Positions 8,907 through 20,414 of a DNA stretch of 64,000 nucleotides are shown piece by piece. The DNA is from Sorangium sp051521495 (GTDB lineage Bacteria > Myxococcota_A > Polyangia > Polyangiales > Polyangiaceae): positions 620,001-684,000 of the forward strand of contig NZ_CP150355.1 in NCBI RefSeq assembly GCF_051521495.1. Direction: 5' to 3'. The translations under genes and the position numbers were made by a program. How positions within the stretch are numbered: position 1 is the first letter of the stretch; each line of letters starts with the position of its first letter. Below the pieces are notes generated by a model. It was given only the letters and a program-made list of their open reading frames with translations. It searched no databases and had not been told where the DNA came from.

Positions 8907-9244
8907 GTTCGGTGAAGGGGGTCTGCCACCCAGGGCGCCGGGAGCCTACGGCCCGCGGCTTGCTGAGCTGGTCTGAAAGAGAGAGGACGACTTCTTCAAG
9001 ACGTAACCCACATTGGCTCGCCGTCCCCTTCGAAACTTGGAGCGACAGTGTAGCCACAGGGGGGCCCCTTGCGTCACGCTCTCTCTTTCCAGTTCCAGCG
9101 CCGGAGCGTCGCCAGGCGGCGCCAACCTCACCACCGGAGCTCGTGCCGCGCGGACCGGTTCCTGCACACCCCGTCTCCCCCCGCCACATCGTGACCGCCG
9201 GCGGACGCCGAGCCGCCTTTCCCCCAGATTCCGAGGAGCCACCG
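8907..9244. other. Divergent intergenic region between rnj and sppA
   Basis: This 338-bp stretch separates two divergent genes and should hold both promoters. No strong consensus -35/-10 pair is obvious on either strand. The only clear signal is GAGGAG six bases before the sppA GTG. Open frames across it are low-complexity and are not supported as genes. Confidence 0.5.
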
Positions 9245-11044
9245 GTGATCGCTGCCCTGCTCGTCAATCTCCTTCGCCTGCTGCTGCTCCCCGTCAGCGC
9301 GCTCCGCTGGGCGTTTGCTGCACCCCGGGGCGGGTACGTCGTCCTCGAAATCGATGGCCGCGTGGTCGATCTTCAGCCCCCCCGGGTCCGCCTCGCGCTC
9401 CCGTGGCGTCACAGGAAGAGGGCGCCGCTCTCGGTGGAGCGCGTCCGGGAGCTCGGCAAACACCTGATGAGGGACCCGCGCCCGGCGGGGCTGCTCCTCC
9501 GGATGCGGTCGGTCCATGCGGGGCCGGCGGTGGTGGCCTCGCTGCGGGACGCGCTCCTCGAGATCCGGGCGGGGGGCAAGGACCTCGTCGCTTTCCTGCC
9601 GATGGGCGCCGACACGACGATGCTCCTGCTCGCCTCGGCCGCGCGGGCCGTCGTCGTCGGCCCCGAGACGCAGGTGTCGCCGCTCGGGTTCGCGGTGGAG
9701 GGCCGCTACGTGCGCCGCGCGCTGGAGCAGGTCGGCGTCGAGCCCGAGGTGTTCGCGAAGGGGATGTACAAGAACGCCGGCGAGGTGCTCGTGCGCGACA
9801 CGATGAGCGCCGCGCAGCGCGAGCAGGTGGGCGCCCTGCTCGACGGGCGCCTCGGAGACCTGACCGCGGCGCTCGCCCAGGGGCGCCGCGTCGACCGCGA
9901 GACGGCCGCGCGGTGGATCGACGAGGCACCCTTCGGCGCGGAGCAGGCCGTCGCGCGAGGCCTCGTCGACGCGGTCGCCTACGAGGATGAGCTCGAGCAC
10001 ATGCTCGCGACGGGGTCGCTCCCCTGCGCGACGGCGGCGCCGCGCCGCGCCGAGATCGGCGCCGGCGCCACGTCGGGCGGCGGAGCTCGTGCTGCTGCGC
10101 GGCATTCGAAGGTCCGCCTCGTGTCGGCGGGCCGCTACCTGGGCGCGCGGCGCGCGCTCTCCCTGGTGCCGGTGTGGCCGCGCCCCATCCTCGGCGTCGT
10201 CGAGGTGCACGGCGCCATCGTCGGCCGCGCGCGCTTCCGGGGCGCCTCGCTGGCCAGCGAGGAGCGGCTCGTCGCGAGCCTGCGCGCGGCGCGGCAGAAC
10301 CCGCGCGTGCAGGGGGTCATCCTCCACATCGACTCGCCGGGCGGCTCCGCGCTCGCCTCCGACAGGATCCACCACGAGGTCACCCGCCTCGCGGAGGTGA
10401 AGCCGGTCGTGGCGTGCCTGTCGAACGTGGCGGCGAGCGGCGGCTACTACGTGGCGGCGGCCGCGCACGCGATCGTCGCGCAGCCGCAGACGATCACGGG
10501 GAGCATCGGCGTGGTCTCGGCGCGCTTCGCGCTCGGTCCGCTGCTCGAGCGCCTCGGCGTCTCGACCGACGTCGTGAAGCGCGGCGCACGGGCCGACCTG
10601 TTCTCGCCGTCGCGCAAGCTCGACGCGGGGGAGCGGGCGGTGGTGGAGCGCGAGCTCGACGCGATCTACGCGGCGTTCCTGCGCGTCGTCGCCCGCGGTC
10701 GCCGCCGCCCGGTCGAGGAGATCGAGCCGCTCGCGCAGGGGCGCGTCTACAGCGGCGCCGAGGCGCAGGCGCGCGGCCTCGTCGACATGCTCGGCGGCTT
10801 CGAGCGTGCGCTCCACGAGCTGCGCCAGATGATCGGGCCGAAGGCGGCGGCCATCGAGCCGGTCATCGTGCGCGCGTCGCGGTACATCCCACCTCCGCCG
10901 CTGCTGCCGGCGCCGGTGCCTGCGCTGCTCGAGCTCTTCGGGCTGCACGGGATCGCCCGGGAGGTGGCGCTCGCCATCCACTGCGAGGGGGAGCGGGTGC
11001 TCGCGTACTGCGCGGAGGCGGACGACCTCGACTCACTCGACTGA
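9245..11044 (+). CDS. sppA: Signal peptide peptidase SppA, long (two-domain) type
   Basis: The 599-residue protein begins with a membrane anchor (about residues 1-24) and contains two S49 domains. The N-terminal half supplies the general-base Lys in KGMYKNAGE (Lys176); the C-terminal half supplies the nucleophilic Ser in NVAASGGYYVAA (Ser398). Tandem arrangement and length match E. coli-type SppA, which degrades cleaved signal peptides in the inner membrane. The start is GTG at 9245: GAGGAG stands six bases before it, and longer frames add unlikely sequence. The gene ends just before a very large inverted repeat that could end transcription. Confidence 0.92.
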   Translation: MIAALLVNLLRLLLLPVSALRWAFAAPRGGYVVLEIDGRVVDLQPPRVRLALPWRHRKRAPLSVERVRELGKHLMRDPRPAGLLLRMRSVHAGPAVVASLRDALLEIRAGGKDLVAFLPMGADTTMLLLASAARAVVVGPETQVSPLGFAVEGRYVRRALEQVGVEPEVFAKGMYKNAGEVLVRDTMSAAQREQVGALLDGRLGDLTAALAQGRRVDRETAARWIDEAPFGAEQAVARGLVDAVAYEDELEHMLATGSLPCATAAPRRAEIGAGATSGGGARAAARHSKVRLVSAGRYLGARRALSLVPVWPRPILGVVEVHGAIVGRARFRGASLASEERLVASLRAARQNPRVQGVILHIDSPGGSALASDRIHHEVTRLAEVKPVVACLSNVAASGGYYVAAAAHAIVAQPQTITGSIGVVSARFALGPLLERLGVSTDVVKRGARADLFSPSRKLDAGERAVVERELDAIYAAFLRVVARGRRRPVEEIEPLAQGRVYSGAEAQARGLVDMLGGFERALHELRQMIGPKAAAIEPVIVRASRYIPPPPLLPAPVPALLELFGLHGIAREVALAIHCEGERVLAYCAEADDLDSLD

Positions 11045-11058
11045 CGAGGAGAGCGACG

Positions 11059-11216
11059 GCCGGGCGGGGCGTGGGCGCGTGCGGGCGCGCGCTGGGGCCC
11101 CGCCGAACTCGCAAGGCCGGAGCTTCCCCTCGCTGCGCGAGGAGAAGCTCCGGCGAGGTGCTCAGACAGCGGCCCGTCCCCAGCGCGCGCCCGCACGCGC
11201 CCACGCCCCGCCCGGC
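11059..11216. repeat. Compound inverted repeat with perfect 39-bp arms, possible terminator
   Basis: Arms at 11059-11097 (GCCGGGCGGGGCGTGGGCGC and onward) and 11178-11216 are exact reverse complements over 39 bases. Inside the loop a second hairpin (CCGGAGCTTC pairing with GAAGCTCCGG, 16 bp with one mismatch) lies at about 11114-11151. It starts 15 bp after the sppA stop, so it could end sppA transcripts. It lacks a T-run, and its size suggests a mobile or REP-like element. Confidence 0.8.
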
Positions 11217-11220
11217 TCCA

Positions 11221-11283
11221 TGCGAGACCCGACCATCTGGAAGAGCTGGATCGATGCGGGACCCGAACATCTGGACGAGCTGG
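11221..11283 (+). repeat. Imperfect 29-bp direct repeat
   Basis: Two copies (11221-11249 and 11255-11283), both of the form TGCGRGACCCGAMCATCTGG followed by A(A/C)GAGCTGG, differ at three positions. They abut the large inverted repeat. A frame from ATG 11220 to 11375 (51 codons) reads through them but has no ribosome binding site and is not called as a gene. Confidence 0.7.
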
Positions 11284-11379
11284 TTGGAGAGCCTTCCGAG
11301 GACGGGGCGGAATTTCTTGGGGGAGAAGCTGTGCGTAATCTGTGCGCCCGGTGGGTAGCACCTGTTCAGAACTGATCAC

Positions 11380-11723
11380 GGATCGCTAGGAATCCCGTAC
11401 CGGGCAGAGGGACCCAATATGTGGGCCCTGTTCGGACGGAGATCCCAAGATGTAGCGGTTCTCCTTGACGCACGGACCGTTCACGAGTTTGACTAGCAGG
11501 CGGTCAGGCGCTCCCGCATGTCGGCGCACGCCTTTCAGGCATGGCACCTGAAACTATGCTCACTGGTTGTAAGCCGGAACGTTTGAGCAGGGTGTAGGGG
11601 AGAAGCGACGAGACCCTGTGGAGATCGAGGCGATGTGGCCTCGGCGTTCTCCAGGGAACTCTTTGTGCTTTCGGTAGGACCCGGGCCACCGCCAGGTGCG
11701 GTGGTTCACAGGAGGACTTGGAA
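11380..11723 (+). promoter_or_regulatory. Structured leader upstream of nrdJ, candidate cis-regulatory RNA
   Basis: This stretch has lower GC than its surroundings and no gene. A nested fold is visible at about 11544-11596: outer CACCTG with CAGGGTG, middle TGCTCA with TGAGCA, inner CTGGTT with AGCCGG across a GTA loop. A second hairpin near 11410-11435 pairs AGGGACCC with GGGCCCT. TTGACG at 11466-11471 could be a -35 element, with no good -10. Because class II reductase uses adenosylcobalamin, a cobalamin- or nucleotide-sensing leader, or the published nrdJ RNA motif, is plausible. The canonical B12-box was not recognised. GGAGG at 11711-11715 is the nrdJ ribosome binding site. Confidence 0.45.
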
Positions 11724-15143
<3,420 letters not shown>

Positions 15144-15152
15144 GAAGCGACG

Positions 15153-15338
15153 GGCGGGGGTGGGGGTGACGAGGGAGGGGCCGGCGGGGGGCCCTCCCAC
15201 GAACTCGCGCCTTTTGGTGGCTATTGCCTCGTGAACGGGGGAGCCGGGGCCGGGAGGCCTCGCTGCGCTGCGGGCCGGCGCTCGGGTTCGTGGGGCCCTC
15301 CCCCGCCAGCCCCTCCCTCGTCACCCCCACCCCCGCCG
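15153..15338. repeat. Large near-perfect inverted repeat after nrdJ
   Basis: The left arm (about 15153-15205) and right arm (about 15285-15338) are near-perfect reverse complements. They share 28 identical bases (GGCGGGGGTGGGGGTGACGA and onward) and again the GGGCCC/CACGAAC part. The roughly 80-bp loop contains CCTTTTGGTGG and a further GC-rich hairpin. It begins nine bases after the nrdJ stop. It may act as a terminator, but its structure resembles the element at 11059-11216. Confidence 0.78.
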
Positions 15339-15470
15339 ACTCGGGGGGAAGGGGGATCGGGGGGCGAGCGCCTTCGCCTGGGGGCGCGGCGTCGCGCGGG
15401 GGCGGCCGTACGAGCTTGTACTCGGCAAGCCGTATGGATGCGCTCAGCGAAGCTCTGTAGAAGACGGGGC

Positions 15471-15992
15471 ATGATCCGGTCGCGTTCGTCCATCGCCTTC
15501 GTCGTTCTTGTCTGCAGCGTCCTGTCCAGCTCCTGCCGGAAAGAAGAAGCAGAGCCGGAGACGATCCCCGCGCCTACTCCGACGGTCGCGCCAGTCGCCG
15601 CCGATCCAGTGCCCGCTGCGACCCCGACGCCCGCTGCGACCCCGACGGCCGCGGCGACGCAGGAGCCCGCGGCGGCCCAAGAGCCCGCGGCGGCAGGGGC
15701 CGCCAGCGCGGCGGCGGCAGCCGATGCAGGAGCAGCGACAGCTGAGGGGACGGCGGGGACGGCGACGTCGCGCGGAGGAGGCGCCTCCATTCAGGCGTGC
15801 TGCACTGCGCTCCACGCGGTTGCCACCAAGTCGGGCAAGTCGCCGGAAGTCAAGTCGAAGGCGGCGACGGCATCCCATCTCTGCGCCGGGATCGAGAAGC
15901 TCGTGAAGAGCGGGAAGACGCCGCGCGCCAAGGCGCTCACCCAGATCCGGGCGAGCCTCGCGGGGACCACGCCGCCCGCCGAGTGCAACTGA
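15471..15992 (+). CDS. Small lipoprotein with Ala/Pro/Thr-rich linker
   Basis: The 173-residue product has a signal peptide ending in the lipobox VLSSSC (Cys22). A long low-complexity linker of PAATPT/PAAAQE units spans about residues 30-100. A compact C-terminal domain starts IQACCTALHAVATKSGKSP and ends TPPAECN, with four cysteines that may form disulphides. No enzyme motif is seen. The linker would let the domain extend from the membrane through the periplasm. Similar small Cys-containing C-terminal domains occur in myxobacterial lipoproteins, but I do not recognise a named family. The ATG at 15471 lacks a strong ribosome binding site. Confidence 0.72.
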   Translation: MIRSRSSIAFVVLVCSVLSSSCRKEEAEPETIPAPTPTVAPVAADPVPAATPTPAATPTAAATQEPAAAQEPAAAGAASAAAAADAGAATAEGTAGTATSRGGGASIQACCTALHAVATKSGKSPEVKSKAATASHLCAGIEKLVKSGKTPRAKALTQIRASLAGTTPPAECN

Positions 15993-16316
15993 GCCAGGAC
16001 CGCTTGGGCCGGCGTCTAGGCCCGCAGCACCGTCACGGCACGCCCCGAGGGGGTCGTCGCCTCCTCGAAGCGGGTGCGCTCCTGCTTCAACGTCGCCGGG
16101 TCGTGCCGCCCCGTCCCGAGCGCTCCTCGCGGGTCGCGGCACCGCCTCGTCCCGGGTTGCGGCGCCCCACCCCGATCCGGCGATCGCGAGCGCCGGAAAC
16201 CTGCCCGCCATGGAGGGCGCGCGGCCGGACCCTGTAGCCTGCGCGGTTGCGCGGCGTTCATCCGCGCCGCGACGGCGCCCGCCGTCGCGCATCGACCCTC
16301 ACGGGAAGGAGCTGTC
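15993..16316. other. Intergenic region, no supported gene
   Basis: The 324-bp gap has no supported coding region. A minus-strand frame ending at 16016 has a protein-like tail (about 35 residues, ending AVTVLRA) but no credible start and could be a decayed gene fragment. CGGGAAGGA just before 16317 is the ribosome binding site of the next gene. Confidence 0.45.
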
Positions 16317-17105
16317 ATGCCCTCGAAGCTGGTCACCGATCGTCAGAAGAGCGCCAACTCCGTCGTCGCGTCCGGCGAGACCCACGCCGGCCGGATCGCC
16401 GCGGAGCTCGAGGCGCTGCTCTCTCCGCACCTGCGCAAGGGAGAGAAGATGCCGGACGTCTCGCTCTTCGCACACATCGTCGCTCGCGCCCTCGGCGAGG
16501 CGCGCGATCGCATGGTGGCGGCCGACGAGGCGCACCAGGCGGAGCTCGCCGACGACGCGGCCCCGCGGGAGGCCCGCGACGAGGCCGCCGCCGCGCTGTA
16601 CACCGAGCTGACCGAGCTCCGCGAGTGGGTCACCGGCCTGTACGGCGTCGCGGCGCTGACGCGCCTCGGCTTCACGGACGTGACGCCGCGCGACCCGGCG
16701 CAGCTGGAGCGCTTCGCCGGCGAGGTGTCGCGCGCGCTCGGCGCCAAGGACCTGCCGAAGCCGCGCCGCAAAGGGATCCGCTGGGACGCCGAGGACACGG
16801 TGCTCCGGATCGACGGCCTGCGCGGCGCGCTCCGCGGCCACCTCAAGGACGTGGCCCGCGAGGCGCGCGAGGCCGAGGCGACGCTGCTCGCCAAGACCGC
16901 CGCGATCGCGGCGTACGACGAGCGGTTCAGCCGCGTCGCGACGTTCCTCGTGGGGCTGTTCCGGCTCGCGGGTCACCCGGAGCTGGCCGCGCGGGTGCGC
17001 CCGTCCTCGCGGCGGCCTGGCCAAATCGAGGCCGACCCGCCGCCGGCCGAGCCGGGTGGCGAGGGCCCGGTGGCGCCCGAGGAGGCCGCGCCGCTCGGCG
17101 GGTGA
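16317..17105 (+). CDS. Hypothetical alpha-helical protein
   Basis: The 262-residue protein is predicted from its composition to be almost wholly helical and cytoplasmic. It starts MPSKLVTDRQKSANSVV and has Glu/Arg/Ala-rich helices through residue 225, ending in a disordered Pro/Glu/Gly tail. It contains no cysteines, no recognisable catalytic motif and no membrane segment. GGAAGGA lies six bases before ATG 16317. Similar helical proteins in several copies are known from large myxobacterial genomes, but I cannot name the family. It converges on the TOPRIM-like gene, separated by a strong hairpin. Confidence 0.75.
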   Translation: MPSKLVTDRQKSANSVVASGETHAGRIAAELEALLSPHLRKGEKMPDVSLFAHIVARALGEARDRMVAADEAHQAELADDAAPREARDEAAAALYTELTELREWVTGLYGVAALTRLGFTDVTPRDPAQLERFAGEVSRALGAKDLPKPRRKGIRWDAEDTVLRIDGLRGALRGHLKDVAREAREAEATLLAKTAAIAAYDERFSRVATFLVGLFRLAGHPELAARVRPSSRRPGQIEADPPPAEPGGEGPVAPEEAAPLGG

Positions 17106-17168
17106 GCGCTGTCGCCGTCGTCGCGGCGCCGGGCGCGAGCACGAGCGCCGCGGACGCGACCGGGAGAA

Positions 17169-17190
17169 CCCGAGGCGCGAGCGCCTCGGG
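17169..17190. terminator. Bidirectional hairpin terminator candidate
   Basis: CCCGAGGCGC and GCGCCTCGGG form a perfect 10-bp stem with a two-base spacer between two convergent genes. It has no U-tract, as is common for terminators in very GC-rich genomes. Confidence 0.5.
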
Positions 17191-17231
17191 CGCGGATTGG
17201 AGCGCCTCTCGGGACAGCAGGCGCTCGGCTC

Positions 17232-18359
17232 TCACGTCGAGAGCGGCGCGAGCGCGAGGCCGAAGGCCAGCACCTCGTCGGCGAGCTCTTTCAGGACGGC
17301 ATCCTTGTCATCGAGCAGGTGAAAGCGCTTGGCGAGATCTCGCTTCGACTTGCGGGCTTGCACCCAGCTCACAACGGCGGAGAGCGCGTCCGCGCCGAGC
17401 GCGTCGACGACGTAGCACCTGCACTCTTCCCGCTTCGTGCACTGCTCGCGGGAGGCCTGGTTGCAGCGGTCGCGCCCGCTGTGCTCCGCGATCCGGCGCC
17501 AGTACTGGCCCTCCTCCGGCGTCCTCGGGTTGTCGACCTGGTGGAGCCGGAGCCCGTCCTTGAGGTGCGCATAGCGGAGCACGTCGGCCGGCGCGGAGCG
17601 GAGCAGCTGGGCGATCCTGTCGATGCGGGTGCGGCGCTCGGGGGACGAGAGCACCTCGCGGTAGATCTCGAGCGGCACCAGCCCCTCCGCCGTGCGCGCG
17701 TGGAGCGGGCGGGCGCGCTGGTAGGTCGGACGGTCCTTGGCGGCCTCGGCCAGTTTGCGGTACGTGCCGCCGACGGCGCCGCCCGGGTGTCGCTGATCGG
17801 TATCTCCGATGGCGAGCACGATGCGACCCTGATCGGCGAGGCTTCGGAACTCGCTCGCGGTCGTGTCTCCGCCGCCGCCGCGAGCCTCGTGCACCATGTC
17901 GATCTCCCAGCGACGCTGGGCTCGCATCATGAGGCCGAGCTCTGCGAACAGGCTCGCGTCGGTCCGGTTCTCGCCGAGGAGCACGCAGCACGCCGCCTTG
18001 TGCGTCCGGTCGAAGGCCGAGAGCGGCGCGCGGATCACCTTCCGGCCGCCTGGAACCTCGCGCGCGGTACCGTCGAATGTCGCGCCGATTCCCAGCTCGA
18101 TCGACCAGGGGACCTCGTCACGGAGGCCGGCGATCTGGGCGAAGTTCTCGTCGACGTGCTGGAGGGCTCGCCGCGCGCGCGGGGACCAGCCGTGCGCCGA
18201 GCCGAGGAGCGCCGCGGCGTCCTCGAGGCGCAGCGAGATCACGTGATTGCCATCGAAGTGCGCGAGGAGCAGGTTCTCGATGGACGCGTGCGAGCTTCGC
18301 GCGGTGGCGCTGTTCGAGATCGCGTCCGCCGTCGCGGACTCGTCGAGGTGGAGCAGCAC
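17232..18359 (-). CDS. TOPRIM-like protein, partner of the adjacent ATPase
   Basis: The 375-residue protein has no family I can name with certainty. Residues 122-240 resemble a TOPRIM nuclease core: a hydrophobic strand then an acidic motif, VLLGENRTD (Glu130, Asp134), and a second strand with the DxD motif VLAIGDTDQ (Asp186, Asp188), followed by an AEGLVPLEIY segment (Glu225). A four-cysteine cluster (Cys299, 307, 313, 315; CNQASREQCTKREECRC) follows and may bind zinc. GTG 18359 lies six bases after the ATPase stop, with GGAG overlapping the end of that gene, so the two are co-translated. In OLD-family defence systems a TOPRIM nuclease works with an ABC-type ATPase; here they would be separate proteins. 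Confidence 0.65.
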   Translation of the reverse strand: MLLHLDESATADAISNSATARSSHASIENLLLAHFDGNHVISLRLEDAAALLGSAHGWSPRARRALQHVDENFAQIAGLRDEVPWSIELGIGATFDGTAREVPGGRKVIRAPLSAFDRTHKAACCVLLGENRTDASLFAELGLMMRAQRRWEIDMVHEARGGGGDTTASEFRSLADQGRIVLAIGDTDQRHPGGAVGGTYRKLAEAAKDRPTYQRARPLHARTAEGLVPLEIYREVLSSPERRTRIDRIAQLLRSAPADVLRYAHLKDGLRLHQVDNPRTPEEGQYWRRIAEHSGRDRCNQASREQCTKREECRCYVVDALGADALSAVVSWVQARKSKRDLAKRFHLLDDKDAVLKELADEVLAFGLALAPLST

Positions 18360-18365
18360 CGCGCG

Positions 18366-19922
18366 TCACTCCGCCGCGGAGCGTACACGTCGGTCGGCGA
18401 CGGGGGACAGGAAGCCGTAGGGCCAGTCGTGGAGGGCGCCGCTGTCGCGGTAGCCGGCGAGGCGCACCTCGGCCTCGCCGGTCTCCTCGTCCTTGTCGAA
18501 GAGGACGATCTGCACGTCCTCGGCCTTCAGATGGCCCTCGTGGATCAGCTTGCCGAGGCCGTTGATCAGCGACTCGCTGTGCGTCTCCACGATGATCTTC
18601 GAGCCGCTTCCGGACACCGCCTCCACGAGCATCCGCGCGAGCTTCGCCTGAGCGGCGGGGTGGAGGTGCAGCTCGGGCTGCTCGATCGCGACGAGCGGCG
18701 CGGGGGCCCGCTTCTGCATGCGGGGGCGGATGCACGCCGCCCAGAGGGCGGCGGCCAGCGGAAGGACCTCGGAGTAGCCGAAGCCCACGTCGACGAGGTT
18801 GACGAAGCCCTTGGCCGGGCCCTCCTTGACGAGGATCTCGGCGTGGATCCCGGTCGTGCGGACCTTCGTCTCGAAGTCCAGCGTGGTCTGGGTGAAGCGG
18901 GCGAAGTCCTCCGCCTCGGGGATGGAGAGCGAGCGCAGGAACATGGGGAGGTTCTTGCCGTCGGGATCCACCTCATCGACCGCGAGGTTCTGGATGCGGT
19001 AGGCGCGCTCCGGGCTCACGCGCAGGGGCTTGAGGTACGCGACGCGGCTCATGAGGTCGGCGAGGACGAGATCGGCTGCCTCGATGATGAAGGGCGACAT
19101 GCGTGCCGCTGCCGCGGAGGCGATGCGCTCGAACTCGTCGTCGCCGGGGCCGAGACCACCCACCCTTTTCTGAAACTGAGCATGATCCGAGAGGGAGACG
19201 AGCCGCTTCAGCATGGCGCTTCGCTTGCCAAGCAACACCTTGTCGGCCACCGTGTCGATCGTGTCCGCCGACGTGTTTCCGTGAAAAAAAGGAACGAGCA
19301 ACGCGGCGAGCGGCTCGAGCAGGACGTTATCTGCCTTCGTCTGGTAGTCGATCACCTCGGGTACGAGCCCTTCCGGCACCTGGTGGTAGCTCAGCGTCGG
19401 CTCCGTGCCTGGTTGCAAGGTCGGCAGCAGGTACGACTTCGTTCCCAGCGAGAGAGGCGTTTCGGTCTGGATGGTCTCGTCGTTCGCGACGAGCCTGAGG
19501 AGCCGGCCCGTGGCGTCGAGCTCCCATCGGACGACGTGGCCCTCCGCGCGAATTTCGTAGCCCCTCACATGAGGGGTCTCGCCTCCGGCGAGCGTTACCG
19601 CGATGTCGAAGGCAGGGTCGCCGAGAGCGACCTCCGCCTGCTCTGGCAGCCGCAGCCGGAACTGGAAGGTCACCTCCGGCTCGCTGAGCCGGCTGGAGGC
19701 GGCGTCCTTCAGCGAGCCAAAATCCACATACCGCTCGTGATACCAGAGGATCGGGCTGTCTCGGGGCGTCTCCACGCTCTGCCGGAGCAGCGGGAAGGCT
19801 CGAAGGAATGTGCTCTTGCCCGAGCTGTTGCGGCCGACCAGGACGGTGATGGGCCGGATCGGCACGAGGCCGGTGTCCGTCAGGCACCGCAGGTTCTTCA
19901 CGCCGAACGCTTCGAGGCTCAC
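18366..19922 (-). CDS. OLD-like / DUF3696-type ABC ATPase
   Basis: The 518-residue protein is an SMC/ABC-like ATPase. It has Walker A VGRNSSGKST (residues 29-38), a signature-like VDVGFGYSEVLPL, Walker B LVAIEQPELHLHP and an H-loop IVETHSESLI. The C-terminus (GALHDWPYGF) resembles the DUF3696 domain. It lacks a fused TOPRIM nuclease; that activity may be supplied by the next gene. Such ATPases sense phage or DNA ends in OLD, Septu, PARIS and AbiL-type systems. The start is taken at GTG 19922 (VSLEAFGVKNLRC); the frame extends 106 codons upstream, but that part is low-complexity. Confidence 0.82.
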   Translation of the reverse strand: MSLEAFGVKNLRCLTDTGLVPIRPITVLVGRNSSGKSTFLRAFPLLRQSVETPRDSPILWYHERYVDFGSLKDAASSRLSEPEVTFQFRLRLPEQAEVALGDPAFDIAVTLAGGETPHVRGYEIRAEGHVVRWELDATGRLLRLVANDETIQTETPLSLGTKSYLLPTLQPGTEPTLSYHQVPEGLVPEVIDYQTKADNVLLEPLAALLVPFFHGNTSADTIDTVADKVLLGKRSAMLKRLVSLSDHAQFQKRVGGLGPGDDEFERIASAAAARMSPFIIEAADLVLADLMSRVAYLKPLRVSPERAYRIQNLAVDEVDPDGKNLPMFLRSLSIPEAEDFARFTQTTLDFETKVRTTGIHAEILVKEGPAKGFVNLVDVGFGYSEVLPLAAALWAACIRPRMQKRAPAPLVAIEQPELHLHPAAQAKLARMLVEAVSGSGSKIIVETHSESLINGLGKLIHEGHLKAEDVQIVLFDKDEETGEAEVRLAGYRDSGALHDWPYGFLSPVADRRVRSAAE

Positions 19923-20414
19923 CTGACTCGGGTAGCGAACGGGTGGCAAGCGGTCAAGAACGGGGCAGGGGGCGTCCGGGATCGAACGGCACCGCTCGCC
20001 GCCTGCCCCCGCTGGCCCGGTACCTGATCGCCCGCGGGCGTCTCGCCTGCCTCGGGGTTCGGCCTGTGCACCGTCGCCGCAACGGGAAGGAACACCCGGA
20101 AAACGAAGCGCAGCACGGGCGACGCCCGACGGCACAGGACGCAAGGTTGGCGCCCATGTCTCGAAGGGGATGGCGGGCAAGGTGGCGTGCTCGGTGCCGC
20201 CCTTACCCGGCCGGGTCACCCCGGTTCGGGCAGTGGGCACGCAGCGTTCGTCTCGGGGAGACTGGGCTGCTCTCTATTCTGGGTCGCCCCAGCGTCGATA
20301 CCTTAGGACCGTTATAGTTACGTTAACCGAGCACTGTCGGCCCGCCGGGTGAAGGTGTGACAGGCGCTCTCGGACCCGTCAAGCGAGCCTCGTGGAAGTT
20401 CCTCCTGCTCCGGG
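19923..20414. other. Leader region upstream of the ATPase operon
   Basis: About 490 bp without a supported gene. It contains an inverted repeat at 19962-20009 (GGGGCAGG...CCTGCCCC) and, near 20298-20327, the only AT-rich patch, with TATAGT and the reverse-strand TATAAC. That patch could provide a -10 element for the minus-strand operon. Between these it is GC-rich sequence with no clear structure. Confidence 0.4.
19962..20009. repeat. Short inverted repeat upstream of the ATPase gene
   Basis: Arms GGGGCAGG and CCTGCCCC enclose 32 bases. The interior contains GTTCGATCCCGG on the minus strand, like a tRNA T-loop, but the flanking T-stem does not pair and no anticodon arm exists, so it is not a tRNA. 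Confidence 0.45.

Noticed and set aside
11220..11375. 51-codon small gene after the inverted repeat
   Set aside because: It overlaps a direct repeat, has no ribosome binding site and no recognisable family; kept only as a repeat feature.
11540..11565. Sigma-54 promoter before nrdJ
   Set aside because: TGGCAC is followed by TGC-type bases, but the GG-GC spacing is 13 rather than 10.
16016..16336. Minus-strand gene between the small lipoprotein and the helical hypothetical
   Set aside because: The last 35 residues look protein-like but the rest is low-complexity and overlaps the start of a better gene; at most a decayed fragment.
19962..20009. Possible tRNA or tRNA fragment as an integration site
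   Set aside because: A TTCGATC T-loop-like string is present, but the T-stem has mismatches, the length is wrong and there is no anticodon or D-arm; no integrase is nearby.
19923..20240. N-terminal extension of the ATPase to ATG 20240
   Set aside because: The 106 extra residues are Arg/Gly/Pro-rich, unlike the family, whose N-terminus begins with the strand before Walker A.
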